Assembly (NCBI GenBank): GCA_031291795.1
Contig: JARLIJ010000362.1
Span: 1 to 32,760 of the forward strand
Reading direction: 5' to 3'
Origin: Acetobacteraceae bacterium
GTDB taxonomy: Bacteria; Pseudomonadota; Alphaproteobacteria; Acetobacterales; Acetobacteraceae
Length of the DNA stretch: 32,760 nucleotides
The notes under the pieces are model-generated. The model did no database searches, was not told where the DNA came from, and saw only the letters and a program-made list of their open reading frames with translations. Of the stretch, positions 22,715 to 30,979 are shown one piece after another (the stretch's first letter is position 1; each line of letters starts with the position of its first letter). Both the position numbers and the translations under genes were made by a program.

Positions 22715-24926
22715 CCTGGTGCTGGCCTGCCTTGGGCTATGCGTCGCCGTGTCGGTGGCGGTGGCCTGCGGGCCGGACTTTCCCTGGCAGTTGCTCGACG
22801 ACCGAACTGCCACGCTGAAAGCCACGCCCGCCAACAGCTTCGCGTACGAGGCGGCTCATCTCGCACCGCCCCCCGCCGACATGCTGCAGGCGGTCGAGGT
22901 GACGGACGCCTGGGAAGAACACGCGCTCGACCAGGCCCGTGCCAAGGCGGAAGCCGTCGGACTGACCCCGGCCCAGGCCGCCCAGATCGCCCGCATGCGG
23001 CGGGCACCCAACGGCGAGGTCGCTTTCGCCCTCGGGACCGGCCTGCCGGAGGCCGTGCGGCACTACACCGCCGGCGCCGTGGCGTTCCACCATGGCGATG
23101 CTGCCGGTGCGGCGCGACACTTCGAGGCGGCAGCGCAGCAAGGCGCCTCGCCCACTGCCCTGCGGGCCACCTGGGCCGCTTACATGCGCGCCCGGCTGCA
23201 TGTCCTGGCTGGCGAGACCGGCCCGGCCGCGGCCGCGTTCGCCGCCACCCGCGCTTTGGCGCTCGCCGGTGCGCCGGACCCGTTCGGCCTCGCCGTCGCC
23301 AGCCTGGGCGAGGAAGCCCGGCTGCACCTCGATGCCGCGCAAGCCCTGGTCGGCGATGGCGATCCGCCACCGGCCTACGCTGCCGAACTGGGTGCCGCCG
23401 TCGGCCTCTATGCCGACCAGGCCGCCCATGGCTCGGGCGAGGGCGTGGAGTCCCTGCGAATGGTCGCCGAGGACCTGCTGGGCATCGGAACCGACCGCAA
23501 CGCGGTGAAGCTGCGCGCCGCCGTGCACGTGCCGTTGGTGCAGCGGCTGCTGGTCGCCTACGCGCTGGCGCGGGTGGAAGACGACCCGCCCGCCGACAAC
23601 GCGAAAACCCCCCAGCCCAACCCCCTGCTCGGTGTGCTTGTGGACGCCATCCAGGCCGTCGGCGGCGATCCCCCGGGAGCGGACCGGCTGGCGGCACTGT
23701 GCTACCGGACCGGGCGCTACGACCTGGCCGCCCAACTGGCCGGCAAGGCGGTGGGGCCGCTCGCCGCCTGGGTGCGCGCCAAGCTTGCCCTGCAGCGGGG
23801 TGACCTCGTCGGGGCGGCGGCCGCCTATGCCGAGGCCGCGCATGCCTTCCCCGACGCCGCCGATGCACCGCTTGACGGCGCCAACCGCCGGCTGGTGGTG
23901 GGGGAGCGGGGAACGCTGACCCTCGCGCGCGGCGACTATGTCGAGGCCCTGGCGCAGCTTTATCCCGTCGCCGACGCCTATTGGGGCGATGTCGCCTATA
24001 TCGCCGAACGCGTGCTGACGGTCGACGAGCTGAAGCATTTCGTCGATGCCAGCGTCCCAGCTCCTGCCGCGCCGGTCACCGATGGGCCGAGAGGCGGGGA
24101 CGTTCCGAACTGGCTGGTCTCCGACCCGGCAGCCCAGTTGCGCGACCTGCTCGCCCGCCGGCTGGTGCGCCAGGAGCGCTACCAGGAGGCGCTGCCCTAT
24201 TTCCACGGCGTGGCCGACACCGTGTTCTCCGATCCGGCGATCCGCGGCCATGTGGTGGCCTACGCTGCCGCCCGCCAGGCCGGGACAGCGCTGTGGTGGC
24301 GGGTGGAGCGGGCGCGCGCGTGGTACGCTGCCGCGGTGCTGGCCCGCCGCTTCGGCATGGAGATGATGGGCTATGAGGCCGCCCCCGATTACTTCGCGAT
24401 ATCAGGCGCTTTCGGCACTGGGTTGGGCCAGACCCGGCCGGGCGATGCCTTCGTCAGCACGGCCGAACGCAGCCGCTTTGCCGCGAGCGAGCCGCTGCCC
24501 GACCTGCGGTTCCACTACCGGTTCCTGGCGGTCGAGCATGCGAGCCTCGCGGCCGACTTGTTGCCGCCACGATCCCAGGCCTTCGCGGCGGTGCTGTGCA
24601 ACGCCACGAACTGGATGCTCGATACGGCCGACAAGCTGGATACGCCGGACGGCAAGGACAACCCCGCTCTGGTCCGCGTCCATGCGCTGTACGGCCGCTA
24701 TGTGCGGGAAGGCGCCCACATGGATTGGGCCACCCATTTTGGCCATGACTGCCCGCAGCCGGATTTCGAGGCCGCGGAACGGACCGCGCGACGGCAGATC
24801 CTGCGTGATGCCCGCGCAGTGGAGCGCGAGCACCGGCCGCTGATCCTGCTGGCGATGGGGGGAGCGGCCGTGCTGGGACTGATGTGCTTCGCGATGCACT
24901 GGCACACGAAGCGCATGACGGGTTGA
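22701..24926 (+). CDS. large lipoprotein-like protein with TPR-like repeats
   Basis: 741 aa. The N-terminus is a signal sequence ending VAVAC-GPDFPW; Cys23 would be the lipidation site, although Ala rather than Leu stands at -3, so a lipoprotein is likely but not certain. The body is alanine-rich and helical with several TPR-like stretches (for example RHYTAGAVAFHHGDAAGAARHFEAA, and KLALQRGDLVGAAAAYAEAAHAFPDA). A hydrophobic segment near the end (about 714-733) followed by HTKRMTG could anchor the C-terminus. I recognise no named family. The gene overlaps the DUF3142 gene by 14 bp and has a good ribosome site (GGAGGG), so the two form a unit acting at the cell envelope. ACGPDFP followed by an acidic stretch is also seen in uncharacterised relatives of such pairs. 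Confidence 0.7.
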   Translation: MSRRSLVLACLGLCVAVSVAVACGPDFPWQLLDDRTATLKATPANSFAYEAAHLAPPPADMLQAVEVTDAWEEHALDQARAKAEAVGLTPAQAAQIARMRRAPNGEVAFALGTGLPEAVRHYTAGAVAFHHGDAAGAARHFEAAAQQGASPTALRATWAAYMRARLHVLAGETGPAAAAFAATRALALAGAPDPFGLAVASLGEEARLHLDAAQALVGDGDPPPAYAAELGAAVGLYADQAAHGSGEGVESLRMVAEDLLGIGTDRNAVKLRAAVHVPLVQRLLVAYALARVEDDPPADNAKTPQPNPLLGVLVDAIQAVGGDPPGADRLAALCYRTGRYDLAAQLAGKAVGPLAAWVRAKLALQRGDLVGAAAAYAEAAHAFPDAADAPLDGANRRLVVGERGTLTLARGDYVEALAQLYPVADAYWGDVAYIAERVLTVDELKHFVDASVPAPAAPVTDGPRGGDVPNWLVSDPAAQLRDLLARRLVRQERYQEALPYFHGVADTVFSDPAIRGHVVAYAAARQAGTALWWRVERARAWYAAAVLARRFGMEMMGYEAAPDYFAISGAFGTGLGQTRPGDAFVSTAERSRFAASEPLPDLRFHYRFLAVEHASLAADLLPPRSQAFAAVLCNATNWMLDTADKLDTPDGKDNPALVRVHALYGRYVREGAHMDWATHFGHDCPQPDFEAAERTARRQILRDARAVEREHRPLILLAMGGAAVLGLMCFAMHWHTKRMTG

Positions 24927-25282
24927 GTGTATGCCGCAGGGGCCGCGTGTCAGCCAGCCGGAGGGCCAGCCCGTCGCCAGGCGCGTCGTGCGGTACAGCG
25001 CGAGCGGCGGCACGCGGAAGTCGATGCTGGTCAGCACCAGATCGCCGCTCGTCCGGGTAATCGGCTGCTCCGGCCAGGCTCTTTTGCCAGGGCTACCTTG
25101 GCCGCCAGCCTACCACGACGACCGGGAAACCGCGCGCAACTTCCCGAACGGGCCGCCCGCGACCGCAGCCGGCCCCGGTTGCGTCCGATCAGCGCAAAGC
25201 CGATTGGCGCAGGAGGCTGGTCGGACTGCCGTCCCGGGTGGCGGTCGTCAGCGCAGCGTCGCCGATCTTCGTGGCATCCCAG
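24927..25282. other. gene-free stretch, possible decayed coding remnant
   Basis: 356 bp between the lipoprotein gene and the convergent CDGSH gene. No intact gene is seen. On the minus strand, about 24930-25070, one frame reads SGDLVLTSIDFRVPPLALYR and continues TTRLATGWPSGWLTRG, a protein-like composition without the usual Arg/Pro bias of shadow frames, but it has no start, no clear end and no family I recognise. Confidence 0.3.
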
Positions 25283-25531
25283 CTACGGCAGGTTCTTGTG
25301 CGAGCCGTCGCAGCGCGGGGCCTTGCTGCTTCCCTTGCAGCCGCAGAACGCCACGATTCCGGCCTCCTCCGCCTTGAACTCCATCGGCGCGAAGCCCGTC
25401 CCCTTGTGCGACCCGTCGCAGAATGGCTGCTTGCCGCTCTTGCCGCAGGCGCACCACCAGTACGACTTACCGGCCTCGACTTCCATTTTGTAGGAGCCTT
25501 TTTGGGCAACGATCGGCAGGGATTCGGACAT
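25283..25531 (-). CDS. double CDGSH iron-sulfur protein
   Basis: 82 aa, cytosolic. Two CDGSH domains, each with the three-Cys-one-His ligand set of a [2Fe-2S] cluster: C27, C29, C38, H42 (CACGKSGKQPFCDGSH) and C63, C65, C74, H78 (CGCKGSSKAPRCDGSH). Such proteins carry redox-active, pH-sensitive clusters and are linked to iron and redox handling. ATG 25531 is chosen because GGGAGAA precedes it; an upstream GTG at 25561 overlaps the hydantoinase B stop (GTGA) and would add ten residues. It is the last gene of the minus-strand operon with hydantoinase A and B, 26 bp after the B subunit. Confidence 0.9.
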   Translation of the reverse strand: MSESLPIVAQKGSYKMEVEAGKSYWWCACGKSGKQPFCDGSHKGTGFAPMEFKAEEAGIVAFCGCKGSSKAPRCDGSHKNLP

Positions 25532-25557
25532 CGGCGTTTCTCCCGTGTTGATTTGGT

Positions 25558-27252
25558 TCACCCCGCATCGAAACCGTAGAGGCGGCGGGCTTCAGCCAGG
25601 GTAACGTAGCCATCCAGCAGGTCTTCGGAAAGCGCGACCTTGTCGCGGTTCGCCGGCGGGCCGTAGCCGCCCGACCCAGGCGCCTCCACCACCACCAGCG
25701 AGCCGGCGGGCGCCAGGAAGCCGCCTTTGCTGGTCAGTTTGCGTGCATTGCCGTTGGGCGCGATCAGCTCCAGATTCGCCGGCGCACCCGGATTGCCGCC
25801 GGCGAGGCCGAACGGTGGCGTGACGGTCCGCTCGCAGCATACAGCGGCATGGGACTGGCGTTCGAGCACCCGCCAGACCCGCCGCACGCCCAGGCCGCCA
25901 CGAAACGTCCCGGCGCCGCCGCTGTCGGGGACGAGGCTGTATTCCTCGACCCGGAGCGGAAAGCTCATTTCCAGGATTTCGATCGGCGTGTTGCTCATGT
26001 TGGAGACGGTGCTGGCGACCGCGTTGATGCCGTCCTTGGTCGGTCGCGCGCCGAAGCCGCCCTTGACGGACTCGTAGCTCACGAAACGCTCGCCGGTGCG
26101 GTAGTCGGTGCCGCCGAACGTGATGACGGCGGACGTACCTTGCGACCCGGCCATCACCGTCCGCGGCGTGATCGCGAACAGCGCCGCCATGACCATGTCG
26201 GCGACGCGGTGCGACATCTCATGGTTGGCGTAGACGACCGGGGAGGGGTGCTGGGCGTTCACCACCGAACCGGGCGGAGCGGTGACCGTGACCGGCCGCC
26301 AGCAGCCGGAATTGGGCGGGATCAGGCTCTTCGGGTCAGCGATCATCTTCAGCGCGCAGAACACGCCCGAGGCGGTGACCGTCAGCGGCGCGTTCATCGG
26401 GCCGGCAACGGCGGGGTCGGACCCGGCGAAGTCCGCGACGATCGTGTCGCCGGCCTTGGTGATACGGAGCTTGACGCGGAACGTCTCGTCCTCGGTTTCG
26501 CCGGGGCTGATGACACCGTCGCCGTCGAAGATGTCGGTGAACTCGGCGGTTCCGTCGGGCAGGGCGCGCAGGGCGGCGCGCATCATGGTCTCGGAGTAGT
26601 CCAGCACCTCCTGCATGATCTGCAACAGCGTGTCGGTGCCGTATTTGGTCGCGAGCTCCGCCATGCGCTGGGCTGCCCGCCAGTTCGCCGCCACCTGCGC
26701 GCGCAGGTCGCCGAGGCGTTCGGTGGGCGTGCGGACATTGGCGAAGATGATCGCCTCGATGCCGGGATCGGGGCGGCCGTCGCGATACAGGCGGATCGGC
26801 GGCAGGCGCAGGCCCTCGCCGTAGATTTCCGTCACCGCGCCATAGCTTCCGGGCGTGGCGCTGCCGATATCCGGCCAGTGCGCGCGCACGCAGCCGAAGC
26901 CCAACAGGCGGCCTGCATGGAAGGCGGGGGCGACGACGTTGACGTCGGGGAGATGGGAGCCGCCGTCATACGGGTCGTTGTGGATGAACACGTCGCCGGG
27001 GGACACGTCGGGGAAGGCCCGCACCACCGCGCGCACCGCGTCCGGCATCGAGCCGAGATGGATCGGGAGGTCGGGGCCTTGCGCGACCATGTTGCCCTGC
27101 GTGTCGAAGATGCCGCAGGAATAGTCGCCGGCGACCTTCAGCAACGGCGAGTAGGCGGTCTTGGCGAGGACAATCTTCATCTCCTCGGCCGCGGCGTAGA
27201 GCGCGTTCTTGACCACTTCGAAACGGGCTGGGTCGGTTTGGCGTGTGGTCAT
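25558..27252 (-). CDS. hydantoinase B/oxoprolinase family subunit
   Basis: 564 aa, cytosolic. A full-length HyuB-type protein: TDPARFEVVKNALYAAAEEMKIVLAKTAYSPLLK opens it, followed by GDYSCGIFDTQGNMVAQG, the NDPYDGGSHLPDVNVV metal-site region (91-106), and GGAGTFRGGLGVRRVWRVL near the C-terminus. The B subunit, together with the ATP-using A subunit encoded upstream, hydrolyses cyclic amides such as 5-oxoproline or N-methylhydantoin, or carboxylates ketones in the acetone/acetophenone carboxylase branch; the substrate cannot be assigned. The A gene is 273 bp upstream, with a 158-bp palindrome in that gap. A double-CDGSH gene follows at 26 bp. Confidence 0.93.
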   Translation of the reverse strand: MTTRQTDPARFEVVKNALYAAAEEMKIVLAKTAYSPLLKVAGDYSCGIFDTQGNMVAQGPDLPIHLGSMPDAVRAVVRAFPDVSPGDVFIHNDPYDGGSHLPDVNVVAPAFHAGRLLGFGCVRAHWPDIGSATPGSYGAVTEIYGEGLRLPPIRLYRDGRPDPGIEAIIFANVRTPTERLGDLRAQVAANWRAAQRMAELATKYGTDTLLQIMQEVLDYSETMMRAALRALPDGTAEFTDIFDGDGVISPGETEDETFRVKLRITKAGDTIVADFAGSDPAVAGPMNAPLTVTASGVFCALKMIADPKSLIPPNSGCWRPVTVTAPPGSVVNAQHPSPVVYANHEMSHRVADMVMAALFAITPRTVMAGSQGTSAVITFGGTDYRTGERFVSYESVKGGFGARPTKDGINAVASTVSNMSNTPIEILEMSFPLRVEEYSLVPDSGGAGTFRGGLGVRRVWRVLERQSHAAVCCERTVTPPFGLAGGNPGAPANLELIAPNGNARKLTSKGGFLAPAGSLVVVEAPGSGGYGPPANRDKVALSEDLLDGYVTLAEARRLYGFDAG

Positions 27253-27325
27253 GGGAGGTGCCTCGGGTTGGAGAGGACGGGGCTGGGGCGGAGGCTGGGG
27301 GTTCGTCGTGCTTACTGCGCGGGTG

Positions 27326-27483
27326 GTCTGTGCGGTTCGTTCTGCTTCGGGTTCAACACAGAGTTTGAAGACGAGCCACAGAGATCACAGAGAAGAAGGG
27401 GTTTATAATTTCCTTTCTCTGTGAGCTTTGAGGCTCGTCTTCAAACTCTGTGTTGAGCCAAAGACGAAGCGGATCGCACAGAC
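27326..27483. repeat. 158-bp imperfect palindrome between hydantoinase A and B genes
   Basis: Arms 27326-27394 and 27415-27483 are inverted copies with the same spacing throughout (69 bp each, 20-bp loop). Matches include CGCACAGAC against GTCTGTGCG at the outer ends, a near-perfect 28-bp block around CACAGAGTTTGAAGACGAGCC, and ACAGAGAA nearest the loop. CACAGAGA-type units recur about every 10 bases on the left arm. It has no open gene and looks like a MITE or the remains of a repeat-bounded unit; the RNA form would be a strong hairpin inside the operon transcript. Confidence 0.75.
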
Positions 27484-27525
27484 GATGCGTCATGGTCGCA
27501 CAAACCATTCCGCACGCTCCCCTTC

Positions 27526-29595
27526 TCACGTCCGGGTCAGCCGGATGTAGCCCATCTCATCGATCCGCGCCTGCCAGCCGGGCAGCACGACGGTGGTGGA
27601 ATCGAACGCCTCGATCACCGCCGGGCCTTGGAGCACGCTGCCGGGCCGCAGCCCGTTCCGCCAATGCACCGGGGTCGCAACGAAGCCGGCCGCAGGAAAC
27701 CACACCTCGCGTGTCCGCAGGCGCTCGCTGCCCGGCTCGTGGCGCTGCGCCAGTGTCAGGTCCGGCAGCTTGCCGACCGCCGTCAGTCGCAGGTTCACCA
27801 GTTGCACGGCTTCCGCCGGGTTGGCGTGGCCGTAGGTCTGCTCGTGCCTGGCGTGGAACGCGGCGGCCAGGGCATCCAGCGTGGCGCGGGTCACCGCGCC
27901 CTCGGCGACCGGCAGGGTCAGCTCGTAGGCCTGCCGCCGGTAGCGCACATCGGCCTGCCGCAGCAGCACGCGGCGTTCGGTCGGCACCTGCGCCGCTTCC
28001 AGCATCGCCGTCCCGGCCGCCTCCATGGCCGCGAACGCGTCGGCCACCCGCCCGGCCTCGACCTTCCCCAGATCGGCGTACAACGTGCGGGCGTAGTCCC
28101 GCTTCAAGTCGGTGGCGACCAGCCCCAGCGCGGAGAAAGCACCGGGGGCAGGGGGGATGATGACCTCGGGGATCTGCAGCTCCTCGGCCAGGGCCACGGC
28201 ATGCACCGGGCCGGCGCCACCGAACGCGATCAGCGAGAACTCCTGCGGGTCCAGCCCGCGCTCCACCGAGACGATGCGCAGGGCCTGCGCCATGTTGCTG
28301 TTCACCACCTCGACAATGCGGGCGGCGATGTCCGGCACCGACAGGCCGAACGGGTCGGCCACGGTGGCGAGCGCGCGCTCCGCGGCCGGCAGGTCGATCT
28401 GCAGCGCGCCGCCCAGCAGGGCGTCACGGTCGAGATGGCCCAGAATCACGTCGGCATCCGTCACGGTCGGGCGTGTGCCGCCGGCACCATAGGCGGCCGG
28501 CCCCGGAGCGGCGCCGGCGCTGTGCGGCCCGACCTTCAGCGCCCCGCCGGGATCGACCCAGGCGATCGAACCGCCGCCCGCGCTGACCTCCGCCAGGTCG
28601 ATCACCGGCACGCGGATCGGGTGGCCGGTGCCGTGCATCCAGCGCTTGGCATTGGCCGCACCGCCAACCTCATACTCCGCGGTGACGGCAACCTCTCCGC
28701 CGACGATCACGCTGGCCTTGGCGGTGGTGCCGCCCATGTCGAACGAGATCAGGTTCGGCCGGTCGAGCTGCCGCCCGGCCAGGGAAGCGGCGATCACCCC
28801 GGCGGCCGGGCCGGATTCCACCGCCATCGCCGGCATGCGCAGGCCCTCGGCGATGTCGAACACGCCGCCCGACGAGCCCATCACGTGCAGCGCCGGCAGC
28901 CCCAGCGCCGCGGTGGCTTGCGACAGCCGGTCGAGGTAGCCCGCCAGCAGCGGCCCGACATAGGCGCAGACCGCGGTGGTTGAGGCACGCTCGAACTCAC
29001 GGATCTCCGGCAGCACCTCGCAGGAGAGGAAAACGCCGACATCGGGCAGCGCGGCACGCAGGGCCTCGCCGACCCGGCGCTCATGGGCGTCGTTCAGGAA
29101 GGAGAACAGGAAGGACACCGCAACTGTCTGCAGGCCGGCGGCCTTGATCGCCGCGATCAGGGGGGGGAGTTCGTCCTCGGCCAGGGCCGTGACCACCTGG
29201 CCCTGGGCGTCGATCCGTTCGGTGATTTCGAAGCGATGGCGGCGTGGCACCAGCACGCCGGGGCCGTCCTGGAACAGGTCGTACAGGTCCGGACGGGAAG
29301 ACCGCCGCAGTTCCAGGATATCGCGAAAGCCACGCGTGGCGACGAAGCCGGCACGGGCGCCTTTCTTCTCCAGCAGCGCGTTGGTGACCACGGTCGTTGC
29401 ATGCGACAGCAATGCGACATCCGGCGCATCGATGGCGTTCTCGTGTAGCCCGCGGGTGATGCCGTCGATCACGCCTTGCCCGAAATCTGCTGGTGTCGTC
29501 AGGACTTTCGCGATGCCTAGGCGACCTGTTGCCTCGTCCACCAGCGCCACGTCGGTAAATGTGCCGCCGATGTCGATGCCGATCCGCCATGCCAT
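27526..29595 (-). CDS. hydantoinase A/oxoprolinase family subunit
   Basis: 689 aa, cytosolic. ASKHA-type nucleotide-binding protein: the first phosphate loop is GIDIGGTFTD (6-15), the second is FDMGGTTAK (285-293), and SGPAAGVIAAS lies at 261-271. The Hydant_A_N domain covers about 4-180, the main domain about 200-490, and a C-terminal accessory domain the rest. The A subunit uses ATP to activate the cyclic amide or ketone substrate and acts with the B subunit encoded downstream. ATG 29595 begins directly before the phosphate-loop strand and is preferred over an in-frame upstream ATG at 29670. No separate transporter or regulator is attached to this operon. Confidence 0.93.
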   Translation of the reverse strand: MAWRIGIDIGGTFTDVALVDEATGRLGIAKVLTTPADFGQGVIDGITRGLHENAIDAPDVALLSHATTVVTNALLEKKGARAGFVATRGFRDILELRRSSRPDLYDLFQDGPGVLVPRRHRFEITERIDAQGQVVTALAEDELPPLIAAIKAAGLQTVAVSFLFSFLNDAHERRVGEALRAALPDVGVFLSCEVLPEIREFERASTTAVCAYVGPLLAGYLDRLSQATAALGLPALHVMGSSGGVFDIAEGLRMPAMAVESGPAAGVIAASLAGRQLDRPNLISFDMGGTTAKASVIVGGEVAVTAEYEVGGAANAKRWMHGTGHPIRVPVIDLAEVSAGGGSIAWVDPGGALKVGPHSAGAAPGPAAYGAGGTRPTVTDADVILGHLDRDALLGGALQIDLPAAERALATVADPFGLSVPDIAARIVEVVNSNMAQALRIVSVERGLDPQEFSLIAFGGAGPVHAVALAEELQIPEVIIPPAPGAFSALGLVATDLKRDYARTLYADLGKVEAGRVADAFAAMEAAGTAMLEAAQVPTERRVLLRQADVRYRRQAYELTLPVAEGAVTRATLDALAAAFHARHEQTYGHANPAEAVQLVNLRLTAVGKLPDLTLAQRHEPGSERLRTREVWFPAAGFVATPVHWRNGLRPGSVLQGPAVIEAFDSTTVVLPGWQARIDEMGYIRLTRT

Positions 29596-29672
29596 GCCGC
29601 GCTGCTCCCCGGTGCGTTGCAGCGATCGTGGCAAAGCCGTGCGAAGAGGGCAATCGCTGGACGAAGGCAAGG

Positions 29673-29691
29673 CCAGGGGCGCTGCCCCTGG
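29673..29691 (-). terminator. hairpin after M28 peptidase gene, part of a dispersed repeat
   Basis: CCAGGGGC (29673-29680), loop GCT, GCCCCTGG (29684-29691): a perfect 8-bp stem, about 26 bp past the peptidase stop codon on the minus strand. Neighbouring ACCTTCC and TTCAGGCG (to 29723) recur next to the MscS-like gene, and the TTCAG of the repeat supplies the TGA stop of the peptidase gene. Confidence 0.55.
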
Positions 29692-29716
29692 ACCCCGCCA
29701 GGGACCTTCCCTTCCT

Positions 29717-30976
29717 TCAGGCGGTCGCCCGCAGCGCCGCCAGCTGTGCCGCCGGCGCGGTCAGCGCCGCGCGCAGGATGGCCCACGCCACCCGCGCCGG
29801 TTCGGCGAAATCCTGTGGTGCGGCCATGTCGCGCCGATCATGCCGGGACAGCAGCAGCCGTATCTTGCTGTCGCGCTCGTTGAACCCCGACACCAGCCGC
29901 AGGGCCGGGATCCCGCCCATCGCGAAATTGGCATGGTCCGAGTTCGCCATTAGCGGCAGGTGCACGCCTAGCGAGGCGCCGGCCGCCGCGGTCACGAAGC
30001 CGCCCAGCCGCGGGAAGCCCGAGGTCAGCGCGGTCAGTCGGGACCCGCCGGTGACGGTGTCCAGGTTCAGGTTGAACACCAGCCGTTCGCGCGCCGCCGC
30101 GCCCAGCCCGGCCAGCCAGGTCTTCGAGCCGGTCAGCGCCCATTCCTCGGCGCTGAACAGGCACACGGTCAGGCCACGCGGCTGCTGCGCCAGGTACGGG
30201 GCGGCCTGCCGCGCCAGGGCCAGTGCCAGCGCGACGCCGGTCGCGTTGTCGAGCGCGCTCTCGGCGGGTGCGTGCCCGTCGATATGGGCCGACAGCACGA
30301 CGCGGTCCGGCCCGCCGCCCGGCAGGTCCAGCACGAGCGTTTCGGTCTCGGCGTCCGGATGGAGCTCCGTCACGACATGCAGGCGCACCGGTGTCCCCGG
30401 CATGGCGCGGATGCGCGCCGCTGCCTCTGCCGAGATGCCCAGGGCGGGAATGCGCCGCATTCCCGCCGGCAATCCGCCCGACCCGCTCATCGCACCCATC
30501 CCCGGCTCCGGTGCGGCGATCAGGAAGGCCGCGGCGCCGGCTTCCACGGCTGCTGCGAGCTTCACGCGGCGATGCACCGTATCCTCGGCGAACATGTATT
30601 CGTGCTGCACCAGCACGGCGCGGCCGGCCACGCGCGACCCGGCGGCGGCGATGTCGGCTGGCGTGCCGCGGCCGCAATCGACGACCTCCAGCGTCAGGTC
30701 GGCCGGTTCGGTGCCAGCGGAGCACAGCAGGGCGGTGGCCTCCAGCGCCTCGTCGCCGATCAGCAGGCGGCACGCGGAACAGTGCCAGCCATCGTAGCGG
30801 GTGGGCTCCCGGCTGAGCCGGCCGCCCGGGATTGCCGCCAGCCGGCCGGCCGCCCAGTCGCGCGCCGCGACTTCTCCGCACGTGCCGGTCAGCCGGCCGC
30901 CGTGGTCGCACAGCGCCAGGAAATCGCTCCACAGGGCAGGATCGGCAGGCACGGTCATCGGCAAGGATTGCGGCAC
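29717..30976 (-). CDS. M28-family zinc aminopeptidase with PA-domain insert
   Basis: 419 aa, no signal peptide, so probably cytosolic. The M28 zinc site is intact: H231-x-D233 (LSAHIDGH), D243 (ALDNATG), E277/E278 (FSAEEWALTGS; catalytic Glu and ligand), D306 (NLDT) and H348 (SDHANF). Residues about 95-205 form the PA-like insert (VAGRAVLVQHEYMFAED...AAAFLIAAPEPG). M28 enzymes remove N-terminal residues from peptides or deacylate amino-acid derivatives. The start is GTG 30976, three bases after the LysR stop, with GGAG nine bases before it; ATG 30958 is the alternative. It is cotranscribed with the LysR gene and opposite an amino-acid ABC transporter, consistent with peptide or amino-acid-conjugate use. 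Confidence 0.85.
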   Translation of the reverse strand: MPQSLPMTVPADPALWSDFLALCDHGGRLTGTCGEVAARDWAAGRLAAIPGGRLSREPTRYDGWHCSACRLLIGDEALEATALLCSAGTEPADLTLEVVDCGRGTPADIAAAGSRVAGRAVLVQHEYMFAEDTVHRRVKLAAAVEAGAAAFLIAAPEPGMGAMSGSGGLPAGMRRIPALGISAEAAARIRAMPGTPVRLHVVTELHPDAETETLVLDLPGGGPDRVVLSAHIDGHAPAESALDNATGVALALALARQAAPYLAQQPRGLTVCLFSAEEWALTGSKTWLAGLGAAARERLVFNLNLDTVTGGSRLTALTSGFPRLGGFVTAAAGASLGVHLPLMANSDHANFAMGGIPALRLVSGFNERDSKIRLLLSRHDRRDMAAPQDFAEPARVAWAILRAALTAPAAQLAALRATA

Positions 30977-30979
30977 TGT

